Origin: Cristatella mucedo
Lineage: Eukaryota; Bryozoa; Phylactolaemata; Cristatellidae
Assembly: GCA_009760855.2 (NCBI GenBank)
Contig: WPIO01000108.1
Coordinates: 448,001 to 512,000, forward strand
Direction of reading: 5' to 3'
DNA: 64,000 nt
Below the pieces are notes generated by a model. It was not told where the DNA came from, searched no databases, and saw nothing but the letters and a program-made list of their open reading frames with translations. Each line of letters starts with the position of its first letter. The first letter of the stretch is position 1. Positions 34,469 to 47,335 of this stretch are shown here, in pieces. Position numbers and translations under genes: made by a program.

Positions 34469-36849
34469 CTATATATACATAATTATGCAATATATTTATT
34501 ATATATTTACATTGATTGTGAAATCCACGCTACAAGGCGAATTAACACAAATACCAAACATTCTAGCGCTTTTCAGAAAATAGGAATAAAAATACTACAG
34601 GGTGGAATTAATGTAAATCAATAGCTGTTGTGGCGCACTTTCTGTCAAGACTAGATCTTCAAAAACATACCAAAGCTAACGTTCGGCGAGTTCCAGAAGA
34701 CTCTGAGCACGCGGTTTTCTAGTTTCCAGCGTGAATTCCAGCACCAACTCTACTTAATATTGATAACAATTAAAATAGGTGTATGTCTATTCAATCTCCT
34801 GGTGTCTAAAATAATGTAATATCTGGCCAAAGAAGGCGCTGCCATCACGCTATAAAAAGCATGACCAACGGTTAGTGGCAATATGAACCGTTGGCGCGCT
34901 TGACGCAAAGGACAAATCACAATGACGCAGCGTTTTTAGCTTCTTTTAAATAATTTAAATTAAAATTATTTAAATGCTTTGAGAAACCGACTTAGTCAGA
35001 AAGTCAGCGATACGATGCCCTGTCCTGGAACTAAATCTGAGAGGTGAGTAACGGAGACGAATGCAATGCATCTTGTCATGTAAATCCACAAAGCCAATGC
35101 CGCGACCGTGTTACGCAGGAGCTTTTGTACAGCGAACTCTGGCCTAAGCGGCGGCTTTCTTGCGCATTCGGTAACAGACTTCGTCTCTACGAAGCAAAGA
35201 ACAAGTGGAAGCATGGCAGAGTGTTCAGTTGTGCCAGTGAGTAGCATAGATAGCATCAGGACCGCTGAAAAGGACAGACCATAGTCGGCAGCAGGAGAAT
35301 GATTGTTGCATTAGAATCACCAAGCGCTGCTTGAGTTCCACAGTCTAGGACCTACAGAGCTAAAGTTTGTCGCCAAGCAGGTAGCTTGAGAATATATTTT
35401 AATTTAGATTTGTAAGCCAGAGCAAGTGAATGAACGACACATCTCCTCCGCGATCCAAGTCTGTCTACTTTCGGCACGATGAAATTGTAACAGTTCGAAA
35501 GGTCTTACTGCTAAACAGTGCCATCCAAATTGGTTTGAACCATTGGTTCTTGCATGAGAAATAATGTTTGGACTTATCATCTATTGAAAAAGTTAAGTGC
35601 AGAAAAGATTAAGTTCTCTGAGGGTGATATATAAAATGTCATATTGTCACCGCTTGCTGATCCTGACGTCCTGCAATGCAGTCGGACGCTTACGACTGGT
35701 GCACAAAGCTCTGCAGCTATCCGTAACTTAAGAGCGTCGCGAGTTGCCACATCACACCGCACTCGCCGACTGACCGCGTTTGCTCCCGATCAGTCGGTGA
35801 GTCGCTTCGAGGTTTTGTCAGCAAGGAGGCTGCATCAGCTAGCCGTCTCGTTCGATCTTATCAAAGATCAGTGAGCTCCACAGTGGCTCGTATATATATA
35901 CGGGCTCTTTAGTTTCTGTCTCGGCTAGTATATGTCGTAATTCCCTTTTGGCGAGTGTGCCGGAAAAGGCCAATAGGCCAGTGCACTGCGCTGATAGATA
36001 TGACTGCAAGGCTTGCTTGCAAATTCGATGCCCAGCCTGCTCTCTTTTGTTGAAGAGCTCTCTGTACGGCTGCTGGTTGATAAACTCAAACAGAGCAACG
36101 CTCTTACGCTGACCCACAGGGGAAGTAGGAAATGAGGGGTGAAAGTAGTAGGAAAAGCGCTCCGTTAGGAAAGATGGGCGATGGAGAATACGGGATGACA
36201 TTGACATTATTATCACTTACTAGCGTATTTCCAGTTGTCAAGCCTTTTCAATCCAACATTTGAGTCCTGGTGAAGGGAGTCAGATGGGAGGGAAAAGAAC
36301 AAGAAAACTGCTGCACTAAAACTGCTCTAAGGCAGCGTATCTGACTTTGAATGCGCCAAGAGAGAACTCTTTGGTCTGCCATATGTATTACGTTAGAAAA
36401 CTTGCTATCAACGAATTTTCACTGTGTGGCATTTCCAAATGCAATGGACGGAACGGAAGGCTGGCGTAGTTTGGATTGGTGACGGAGACTGATTGATTAA
36501 AGGATAAAGTCCCTCGAATTTCACAGTCTGTGATTTGAACGAGGCAGATGGAGTGATCTATCATCCCATTCCAGTGCAGAGTGATGAGTAATGGACATGA
36601 GTTTGTCATTATGAGTCGTGATACTATTCCAGTCTTCAGTTGGAGTTATGTAATTAATAATATTGTTTTCCAAGATATTTGCTGTTTCAAAGAAAATTGG
36701 CGCTTATGGGCTCGTTATATAACCGGCAAAATGTTGCATTATTAGTCCTGTAGTACTTATTACTTACTACTATTACCTTGCAATTACTGGAGTCTGGTAG
36801 CTGCAGCAAACTAAGCCAGCCAGGACGTAACGTAGGTGTAAAGGGCCAG
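34468..36849. other. No recognisable gene; SINE/L2-type tail at 35601-35640
   Basis: AAGATTAAGTTCTCTGAGGG followed by TGATATATAAAATG at 35606-35640 is an isolated tail of the SINE/L2 type on the plus strand, with no clear head. The remainder has short frames only. Confidence 0.45.
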
Positions 36850-39015
<2,166 letters not shown>

Positions 39016-39081
39016 TGTCATATAGGTCCGTCAGGGGTCGTCGTTCTGATTCATCGAAGTGTGCGATCGAAGCCCACGCAT

Positions 39082-39216
39082 GTGCATTACGAAAGCATGC
39101 CGGGTGATGTGCATTACAAAAGCATGCCGGGTGATCTGCATTACGAAAGCCCCCTGGATTATCTGCATTACGAAAGCATGCCAGGTGACCTACATAGCGA
39201 AAGCTACCTGGAGTGA
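39082..39216. repeat. 27-bp minisatellite, five units
   Basis: Five consecutive 27-nt units built around CTGCATTACGAAAGCATGCC and GGGTGAT, with divergence rising toward the right end. Because 27 is a multiple of three, the minus frame reads a 9-residue repeat (HPACFRNAD-like) without stops. Confidence 0.9.
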
Positions 39217-39734
39217 GTGCCACTCGCGCGGCACTCACTCATTCGCGGCACGGGGGCACGCTGCACGAGGCACGTGAATGCGAGATCTCAGAACTCTCGG
39301 CGCCTCTGAGTGCGAGACATCCGTCTCATTCACTCCAGGGTAGTTCTCAGACGTTGTCAAGTCTCGAGTGGTCGTGTGGACAGGCGAGTCATGCTGACCG
39401 TTAATACCACTTTTACTCGAGTTAATGCTCAGGCTGGCAACTCGCGACTGGATTGTACAGGCGTCTCAGTCGCATCGCCAACGCGTCGCCAAGTCAGTCA
39501 AGCGTTGCGGTAGTTGCAATGCGCGACGGAAGGACAGGTAACTTTGACTGCGGTGCCGAAGCCAAAGCCCCTCCCCCAAAGAACAGCCAAGGTCAAGGTT
39601 TAGTCCCACGAGCAAACATTCCCAGCTGGTTTAAACATTCAACGATGGCTGCGTGGGATTGTGCGCCTTCGCGCCTTCTGACTAACACTGGATCAAAGTA
39701 AGCTCTGGGTGCCCCGAAGCTGGGGGCCCCTCGC
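39217..39734. other. No recognisable gene
   Basis: GC-moderate sequence with short frames only. Confidence 0.5.
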
Positions 39735-39928
39735 ACTACTGACGCGAAGCATTCGAGTACAGCGAGTCGCGTTTTTGTCTGCTGCCGGCGCTTCGCGCTG
39801 GCAGCAGAAGACTACTGACACGAAGCATTCGCGTACTATTCGAAAGCGCTTATCCACTCGTCAGTAAGACCGGAGACATCCCGCACTTATGACAGCGGGC
39901 ATTGTCAGCGTCTTAGCGCTGACAATGC
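39735..39928. repeat. Direct repeat pair enclosing and flanking two strong hairpins
   Basis: A 26-nt repeat (core CGAAGCATTCG) occurs at 39735-39760 and 39811-39836 with 24 of 26 identities. Between the copies, 39778-39808 forms a 14-bp stem (one G-T wobble) with a TTC loop. At 39899-39928 a perfect 12-bp stem, GCATTGTCAGCG with its complement, closes a 6-nt loop. No coding sequence is associated. Confidence 0.8.
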
Positions 39929-39949
39929 AATTGTCGCCAGCTTCGTGCT

Positions 39950-41545
39950 TAAAGGGTGTCCTCGCATTCTGTCCACTTAACGTAAGCCGGCCAAGTATTT
40001 TTCTGGTCCGCTACTCCGCTTCGCCTCCTTCCGCCAACCGCCCTCGGCAACATGGCGAGTGGCGTCTTGGTCTGGCCCGGCGCTGCGCGCTGGCGGCGAG
40101 AGTACTGCTGTTGAGGGCCGCTCGCACGCCCCAGTAGCCGCCCACGTTGTTTATAGCTCTCGCAACGGTCGACGGCACCGGCACGCCGCCCCGCCCCCAC
40201 CCCCGTCCGCACTTCGGGGTCCAGCGCTTCGTCGGCATGCGCTACGGTCGAGCGCGTTCTTCCGCCGCCGAGCAACGCCCGAGCATTCTTCGAGATTTCC
40301 ATCGGCGCCTGCCGCGCCCACTCAACAGCCGCCGCCTGCCGCAAGACCAGCGCGCGGGCGGCGGCCTTTGAGTGGGCGCGGCTGGGTGGCCGACCGGTCG
40401 AAGCGGACAGGCTACCGCGCTGCGGAGGCGGCGGCGGCGGCGAGCTCCGCCGACTCTGGCGGATTAGGGCGCGCCGCCGCTACCGGCGGCAACGCTCGGA
40501 TCGCCCAATCGACCGCGTCGTGACCGCGCACCGCATCCAAATATAACGACGAGCGATTTAGCGAGGCGGGGCGCCCGGCTCTGCTCGGCCGCTTTCGCGG
40601 CGAGGCCGAATGAGAGCGGCATCCCGTCCGCCGCTTCCGCCGGCGGCGGCGGCGGCGTAGGCGCGCACGCAGCCGCCGGCGCGCTCACCCTGCCCGACGC
40701 CATCCGCCACGAATTTTCGAAAATCGCCGCGAATCGCGGCAGGACGTGCCGCAAGCGGCGGGACGATCTCGTGCCGCACGACCCGGGACCGGTCGTCCGT
40801 CCGGCGCGGCGGGCGTCGGCCCTACTGCCCCGTCGGACGCCTCGCCGGCCCTACTGCCTTCGCCTTCCCCGCCGCCGCCACGCTCTCTGCAGCGGGTGCT
40901 CGGCGCCCGCCGGCCGCGGCCAGAGCAGGCGATGCCAGGCGTTCGTGCAGCCACCGCCGCCGCAACCGCCGCCGGCGGCGGCTAAAGCCGAGGCCGCAGC
41001 CGCTGCTAGGAAGACCGCGACTGTGTGTTCGTTCTTGCGCCCGCTCCGCGCCGCCAGTTCGCGGTGCGCCGCCGCCGCCGCCGCGAAGCCAGCCATCTCG
41101 GTGACCTACATAGCCTCAGGCGACGTAGTAGCTTCGGCCGCGACGATCGCGCGTTACATAATCTGGGTCACCGGCGATGGCGGCGGCTGAGGTCTCTGAG
41201 GTCAGATGGACCAGCTGCCCGCGGGCCGGCCTACGAGATCGCGAGATCGCAAACAACGGGCCGAGTGGTAGGTAAACGCGGGCGCTCGTCGGTGCACACC
41301 GCCGAAGGCATCGAGCGGGCGAAGGTACATAAAGGCGCTTAGCGGTCGAGTGATTCAGACCCTCAATGCCGGCTCTGGGGGGAGGGGCGCCCGGGGCGTA
41401 ATGAAAGGCAGCACGGCTCCAGCGGCAGGGGCCGCCAAAGCCGCGCACAGCCCGGCGTCTGCGTCGGCCCCGCCCGCCCGCTCGCCGCTCATGCGCCGGC
41501 ACATGACATCACGCCGCCGAGCCGCCACGGCGAGGCCGCGCGTAA
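39950..41545. promoter_or_regulatory. CpG-island-like block
   Basis: The strongest CG-dense stretch in the window, with many GCCGCC/GGCGGC runs. Frames are open in nearly every register on both strands, so none can be chosen as coding. TACATAAAGGCGC at about 41327 is a weak TATA-like string. It probably marks a promoter or first exon of a host gene, but the transcribed strand cannot be told from sequence alone. Confidence 0.4.
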
Positions 41546-41549
41546 TTAT

Positions 41550-41722
41550 ACTGACGGTCGCAATGCATTTTTATAGCGCGTTCAGAGAACTTGATCTCTT
41601 TCAGGGCACTTTAAATGTGTCGTAAAGGAAGCATGGTCGAATGATTACTGGTAGCATGCTCGATGCTGAAAGCATAGCACGTTTAGGTGATATACACCGG
41701 GTCAGCATGCAACTATGTTTAA
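41550..41722 (-). mobile_element. L2 LINE 3' UTR/tail, minus strand
   Basis: On the minus strand: GCATGCTGACCCGGTGTAT, CACATTTAAAGTGCCCTG, AAAGAGATCAAGTTCTCTGA, then an ATAAAAATGCATTGC end. The tail hairpin stem is intact with an altered loop (TCAAGT). It is in tandem with the next L2 copy. Confidence 0.75.
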
Positions 41723-41843
41723 TAGTAATAATAAATTTGATATAACGCCCTCAGAGAGCTTAGCCTCTTTCTAGGCACTTTACATTTGCTGCAAAGAAAG
41801 CCGACTGAACGGTTAGTAGTAGCATGCTCAATAAGCAACAAGA

Positions 41844-42139
41844 TGTGGTTCGATTATATGCAGGCCGGTGCACAGCTGTGGTCCGCCTGCGATGTGGCAC
41901 GGACACAGGCCGGTAACCCGCTGGGATAGATGGTGGATTCACCATCAGGGTCGGCCTGTGCACAGTTATGGTCCTCGATGAATCATCGGGGTCGACCAGC
42001 GGAGCCGAGGAGTCGAGGAGTGGGAGTCGAGTGGGAGAAGGGGCCGAAGGGAGCCGTGCGCACTTCGGCTCCGTGCCTCGTGCAATAAACTGTTGGCGTT
42101 GTTCATCGGCTGGCTCTCTGACGTGCGAACCAGACCACA
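41844..42139 (+). mobile_element. Solo LTR (296 bp) with 5-bp target-site duplication
   Basis: Starts TGTGGT and ends ACCACA, so the termini are perfect 6-bp inverted repeats in the TG...CA form. It is flanked on both sides by CAAGA (41839-41843 and 42140-42144). A CAATAAA polyadenylation signal lies at about 42083 and a TATA-like TTATATG near the left end, giving plus orientation. The insertion splits an L2 3' UTR whose uninterrupted form is seen at 33990-34262. There is no internal coding region, so this is a recombination-derived solo LTR. The 5-bp duplication fits Ty3/gypsy, but the family is not identified. Confidence 0.85.
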
Positions 42140-42189
42140 CAAGAATAACGTGGTTAGGGGGTGACATGCACAAGGGTTAGCATGCAACA

Positions 42190-43195
42190 CGACACCTAGA
42201 TTTCGTGCAGATTCAAGAGGAAACATGCTGGCAGAGCCGATTGTGAGTGTTATACTTTCCAATTTCTAAATCACACTTGGTTTGCCCAGAACTAGTAAGT
42301 TGGTTTGTATCATCATTCAATTTAAGAAAGTTTGCTGTCATTCCATGTGCGGATGTCATCAATACGTGCAGCAAGTGAGTTGAGAGATTCGACGTGCTGG
42401 AGGGCTGGGAGGAATCAAAGCAAAGGTACAACTGAGTGTCATCCGCATAGAAGTGAAAGCCTAGAGTGTGTGCTTGGCAATCGGCAAGAGGGAGAGAATA
42501 GACCGTGAAAAGAACCGGACCAACCCCAGAGCACTGATGTACATCGTACTTTAGTGATTTCTGTGATGATTTTCGTCAGATCACATCAATGCTCTGGGGT
42601 CTCCCACTGAGATAGGACCTGAACCATTGTAGTGCTGTGATGCCAGTGACGCCCAGGCGAGATGAGAGGTGCTCGAGAAGAACTCGGTGATAGATAGCAT
42701 CAAAAGCTGCCGAGTGATCGAGCAAAACAAGAAGACAGACTCTACCTGAGTCTGCATTCCTAACAAGGTCGTTATACATTCGAAGCAAGGCTGACTCTGT
42801 GGATTGATTAGCCCTAAAACCTGACTGAAACTTGCTAGCTTGGTTAGAAGATACAATACATGATATAATATATGAGTTCGGCCGGTGTGCCACGACTCGT
42901 TTCAGTGTCTTTCGCAGGAAAGGTAGTAGGGAGGCTGGACGGAAGTTAAGATCTCTTAGTCTAGAGTTGCTTTCTTGAGTAGCGGGTAGTGGCCTGACTA
43001 TAGCCTTTTAAAAGGGCGTCGAGACGTGACCTGGGGCTAATGACATATATATGATGTTATTTATGCACGGCAGCAGCAGATCCATGCATCGTAGAAGCAC
43101 GACAGCGGAAATGGGGTCTAGAAAAGTAGCTGTCTTCATTGACTGGGATATGATCAGGATGAGGTCAGCCGTGGACTCGTTGAATGTACACATTG
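42190..43195 (-). pseudogene. L2 reverse transcriptase remnant
   Basis: Successive minus-strand frames carry the RT motifs in order. FQSGFRANQSTESALLR is the block before motif A. LVLLDHSAAFDAIYHRVLLE is motif A with its catalytic Asp. WFRSYLSGRPQ follows. FHFYADDTQLYL (about 42425-42460) is the YADD catalytic motif C. FPLESARNLGV is the thumb-like end block. At least three frame changes separate them. The motif wording is typical of the L2 clade. Confidence 0.8.
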
Positions 43196-43310
43196 AGGCG
43201 CTTCGCGGTATTGAGGAACAGGAGTCTAGAGGGGACGCCCCGCCACACTTGGGGTGGGACGGACGCGGCGCTGATCTCGCCTAACTTGTGGACAAAGAAG
43301 CAAAAGAAAC
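43196..43310. other. No recognisable gene
   Basis: No supported feature between the L2 fragment and the tandem duplication. Confidence 0.4.
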
Positions 43311-43465
43311 GGATCACCGCTTGGTAAGAAGATCACCGCTTGGTAAGAAGCAAATTTGGGAGTAATAATTCAATAATCTAATAAATATATAATTAATTAT
43401 AATAAATATATTAATATATTAAATAGATTGATAATATATTGATATATTATCAATATATTAAATTG
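43311..43465. repeat. Short tandem duplication and AT-rich palindrome
   Basis: GATCACCGCTTGGTAAGAA occurs twice in tandem at about 43312-43349. Further on, 43375-43465 is almost pure A/T and contains a perfect 11-bp inverted repeat (43428-43438 with 43443-43453, 4-nt loop). Confidence 0.75.
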
Positions 43466-44118
43466 GGTTAATGAGACGGCTGGTCGAAGATGTCAGCATC
43501 TTTGGATGGCGCGACTCTGGCATTCAACAATGGTTTTCTAGAAGCTAGACTTGGCCACCAATGCTAGAATCGATGCATACGATCTACAGTAGTCCTCGCG
43601 TAACTGGGTCGTAGCCGTCGGCAGGGATTTCCCGCACGCCGACCAACGGCCGGACGGCGCGGAGGAGGGCGGGGAGGGGGGTTAGCGGTGAAGGGACTGC
43701 GCCCGGACGCTCGGCTTTCCTCCCAGCTCCGGGGGGGGGCCTCGCAGCGAGCGCGTTTAGGGGTGCGCACGCACCCAGTACGGCGCACTCCGAGGCGCAA
43801 TAAAGAACGAGTGGCTATGCGGCAGCGAGATTGTGCGCTGGAGACATGCCCAGACACGTCCAGCACGCATGGACGATTCGCGTGCGATAACTGAATCGGG
43901 TTTGCGGTACACCCTACCCGCCCACCCACTCGTCCTAGAGTGCTGGCTGAGTCGTATCACACCGTAAATCTATAATACACCCCCGGATTTAGGAGCTGGT
44001 GGGCGGGCCGACCTAGCTTTCTTCGCGATACGTCAGCGGACGAGCTTAGCCGAGAGCTTTGAAGTCGCTCCTTTGCGCACGGTCGCTGGCGCAGTCGCAT
44101 ACGTGGGTGTGAGAGCGC
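43466..44118. other. No recognisable gene; CAATAAAG at 43797
   Basis: GC-rich in part. The CAATAAAG with upstream GC-rich DNA recalls an LTR polyadenylation region, but I found no matching termini or target-site duplication. Confidence 0.35.
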
Positions 44119-44360
<242 letters not shown>

Positions 44361-44564
44361 TTGGGATAGAGAGCGACTAGCGATAGCGAGAAAGAGACCA
44401 ACAGAAGTAGGGGAGGGAAAGAGACAGGCGGAGATAGGGGATAGCAATAAATAATCATAATACATTTATAAAGCGGAGAATGAGATAAAGAGACAGACGG
44501 GTCGAGAGATGCAGGAGAGAACGAGGCAGTGAAGAACCAGAGCTACATGTATAGATGTAATTGT

Positions 44565-44719
44565 AAATATATATAATAATAATAATATAATGTGACATAA
44601 TATAATGATATAATGTAATAATAATATAATAATAATATAATGTAATATAATAATATAATATAATAATAATATAATATAATGTAATATAAATGTACACACA
44701 CATACACACACACACATTT

Positions 44720-44761
<42 letters not shown>

Positions 44762-44775
44762 GTGTGTGTATACAT
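44565..44775. repeat. (ATA/ATT)n, (CA)n and (TA)n compound microsatellite
   Basis: ATAATA-rich DNA (44570-44690), then CA runs and a short TA run to about 44762. Frames across it are artefacts. Confidence 0.95.
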
Positions 44776-44845
44776 ACAGGCAGGCCGTGGTTCCTTTTGT
44801 TGAGCGACCTCTTCCAGCGGGCCTATTTGTTCAATGCACGGAGTG

Positions 44846-45000
44846 GTCACGTGACTGTAGAGCACGTGACTATGGAGCGCCGGCTAGCGGCGATTTATCG
44901 CTCGCCGTCCGCAGAGCGAGGACGAAGGGCCTCGGTCGAGCGGTCGAAGCAAGGCCATCGGTATATAGACTATTCACCGATCCGACCTGCGTTCATTTTT
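44846..45000 (+). promoter_or_regulatory. Promoter-like segment: two CACGTG sites, TATA box, initiator
   Basis: CACGTGAC occurs at 44848-44855 and again at 44863-44870; these are E-box/USF-type sites. GC-rich DNA follows, then TATATAG at 44962-44968. About 33 bp after the first T of that TATA lies TTCATTTT (44992-44999), an initiator-like string. Downstream (45005-45075) are near-repeats of TTAAAGACGCCATTT. No supported coding start follows before the L2 fragment at 45296. It may drive a host or non-coding transcript, or belong to an unrecognised LTR. Inference from motifs and spacing. Confidence 0.35.
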
Positions 45001-45295
45001 CGCCGGTTGAAGTTTAAAGACGTCATTTTTTGCCACTTAAAGACGCCATTTAAGATGCCATTTAAGGACGCGCTCTTTCTTGCTCCGCTTTCCTTTCGCT
45101 GAACTAAACGCGTCTCTTTTGCTCCCGCGTACTTTTCGTGCTGCTTACTACCTGCGCATCCTTTTGGTGCCTTTTGGTTCCCTGCGGTGCGCGGTTACCG
45201 AGAGCGTGTTACTAGCCTCGGCGCTCCTTCCACTGGCCACGAGCGGCCATGAGCGCCTGATTCCTGTGTGCTTTTTTGCATTCTGGTCTAGTACG

Positions 45296-45349
45296 ATACC
45301 CGGAATAATGATAATAACAGTACACTTGATAAAGCGCCCCCAGAGAGCT

Positions 45350-45396
<47 letters not shown>

Positions 45397-46235
45397 TTTC
45401 TCTCTCTCTCAATCTCGTTTTCTCAATCTCAAGAACGTTTTTTTTAATGTGGTCAAGTCAGGGGATGTTGCGACGCAAGTCGGGGGTGAGTTCCAGACTT
45501 TCGGACCATACGAACTAAATGCACGGTCTCCAGAGGATTTGAGATTTGTACGAGGTATTTGTAAATAGTTAGATTCCAAAAAACGGGTGGTACGATGCTT
45601 GGCCTGGTGGGGGAGTAGATCTGAGAGATAGGCTGGAGCCAAAGAATGAAGTGACCTAAAAGTGAGCGACAAAACCTTGAAGTCGATCCGTTGCTTGACT
45701 GGTAGCTAGTGCAGGTCAGCGAGAAGTGGTGTGATGTGGCAACTGCGACGCTCACGACAGACAAGCCAAGCTGCAGAGTTTTGCACCAGCTGTAAGTGCC
45801 TGATTGCACATGCCGGTAGGCCAGCAATTAGTGAGTTACAGAAGTTAAGACGGGATATCACAAATGCATGGACCAGCTGGGACGTCGTATCCTTATCTAA
45901 ACAAGCGCGAATTATAGCAATGTTATGTAGCTGAAAGTAGGCAGACTTGACTGCGGAGCTGATATAGTCGTCTAACGAGAGGTCACTTTGGAATTTGACG
46001 CCTAGATTTCGTACAGATTCAACAGGAGATATGCTTACTGAGCCGATTTTGAGCATTAGCCTTTCCAATATTCGAATCACACTTGGTTTTCCCATAACTA
46101 GTAAGTTAGTTGTATCGTGTAAAACAATTTGCTGCCATCTATCTGCGAATGTCATCAATACATGCAGCAAGCGAGTTGAGAGAATTCGAGGCGCTCGAAG
46201 GCTAGGAGGGATTAAAGTAAAGGTATACATAATTT
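45296..46235 (-). mobile_element. L2 LINE 3' part: RT C-terminus, 3' end and tail
   Basis: Two minus-strand frames run in series. The first (about 46230-45706) has VESVRNLGVKFQSDLSLDD, LVHAFVISRLNFCNSLIAGL and HLQLVQNSAAWLVC, the L2 RT C-terminal blocks. The second (45672-45409) has LTFRSLHSLAPAYLSDLL. The frame is followed by a (GA)n run and the tail AGAGATTGAGCTCTCTGGGG, then GCGCTTTATCAAGTG and (TTA)n. This copy links the tail repeated across the window to the L2 coding region. It is 5'-truncated and has one or more frameshifts. Confidence 0.88.
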
Positions 46236-46369
46236 ATCATTTGCTATTGCTTCTGTGGCAGCGTGGAGGTGCAAAGCGCCTAGATTGACGTTTGCCTTTT
46301 TTCGGGCGCCAGCCAAACGAGCCATGCAATCTATTGGCACTATTATATGGCACTATTATATGTTAATTT

Positions 46370-46440
46370 TTGCCTAGAAAGAGATTGAGTTCTCTGAGGG
46401 CGCTTTATCAAATGCATTGTTATTATTGTTATTATTTACT
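46370..46440 (+). mobile_element. L2 LINE 3' tail
   Basis: GCCTAGAAAGAGATTGAGTT, then CTCTGAGGGCGCTTTATC, AAATGCATTG and TTATTATTGTTATTATT. One of the best-preserved tails. An imperfect duplicate of the start, GCAAAGCGCCTAGATTGACG, lies about 110 bp upstream. Confidence 0.8.
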
Positions 46441-46828
46441 GCATATCTTAAACGTTAGGTCTGCACGCTGGCATTGTACTGTCGGTCGCTCCCTGTACAC
46501 CAGAGCCCTTGATTGCCATTTGGGCAGGTACCCATGGGCAATCGTTGCTAAAGCAACGCTGCCCCCTGTATTGCTCAGAAGTTCGGTCGCCGGACCATCC
46601 ATGCCTCCTGTAGCCGTAGCCATAGCCGTAGGAATACCAGACTCGGGGGTTTGAATTCCTAAGTCTGCCTACAGAAAGAGTAAGTTTGAACTCCTACGAG
46701 TCTGCCTACAATTGGGATTTTGTAAGGCAGGCCAATACCCACCTACGCCCATCCATAAGATCACAGACGCCACCCAGTACTCATCGGTACCCAGTTGAGG
46801 GCTCTGCTGCACCCACACACGCGTGAGC
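46441..46828. other. No recognisable gene
   Basis: No supported feature. AGACTCGGGGGTTTGAATTCC near 46640 has a B-box-like core but no matching A box. Confidence 0.4.
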
Positions 46829-46916
46829 GAGCACACACACACGCACGCGCACACACAAGCACGCACGCGCACACACAAGCACGCACGCACACGCACGCAT
46901 TCGCAAACGCACACTC
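46829..46916. repeat. (CA)n/(CGCA)n microsatellite
   Basis: ACACACGCACGC-type alternating purine-pyrimidine sequence, a potential Z-DNA former. Confidence 0.9.
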
Positions 46917-47229
46917 ATAGAGGCGATGCCAGGGGGTGGTAGGGTGTGGCAGCTGCCACCCCCTGGATATGGTAGCCGAGTCTGACACAAAGTCGGGCTG
47001 TCTGCAGCCGCACCAGCGAGGCGGCTGGCCCCGCGGTGCCAGGCCGGGCAGCATCATACAGCTGACGAAATACTAAGAAACTGACATCTGACTGGCCATT
47101 TCGGCATCATTTCGGCCAATTTTCGCTGGCCACAGGTGCTGGGGGACGCCCCCCAGAACCCTCTTTACAAGGGGCTCCACCCCTAGGCCCCGTGCCATCA
47201 ACTAGGCTCTCAAATCCTGGCTAAGCCTC
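46917..47229. other. No recognisable gene
   Basis: C-rich sequence with a repeated CCCCTAGGC/CCCC pattern near 47150-47190. No feature assigned. Confidence 0.4.
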
Positions 47230-47249
47230 TGCATATATATATATATATG

Positions 47250-47286
<37 letters not shown>
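47230..47286. repeat. (TA)n microsatellite
   Basis: Two TA runs around GTCTG. Confidence 0.95.
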
Positions 47287-47289
<3 letters not shown>

Positions 47290-47335
47290 TAATAAGATCC
47301 AAACTACAACTAATTAAACCCATTTTGTCAGTACA

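Larger units (their letters stand above)
41727..43195 (-). mobile_element. L2 LINE fragment with reverse transcriptase, internally deleted, hosting a solo LTR
   Basis: From right to left it comprises a RT segment (43195 to about 42190), then a jump directly to 3' UTR (42188 to 41844) and tail (41838 to 41727) ending in (TTA)n. The end of the RT frame and the start of the 3' UTR are missing, which implies an internal deletion. The 3' UTR is split by the solo LTR at 41844-42139. Frameshifts and stops make it inactive. Confidence 0.8.

Noticed and set aside
39082-39216. CRISPR-like array
   Set aside because: The 27-nt units are contiguous with no spacers, in an animal genome; it is a minisatellite.
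40059-41342. Several overlapping frames over 100 residues on both strands
   Set aside because: Stop-poor CpG-rich DNA gives open frames in nearly every register; no domain or single favoured frame.
43428-43453. AT palindrome as a replication origin or cruciform regulator
   Set aside because: Short palindromes are expected in nearly pure A/T DNA; no supporting context.
43590-43960. Second LTR around CAATAAAG at 43797
   Set aside because: No TG...CA termini with target-site duplications could be found.
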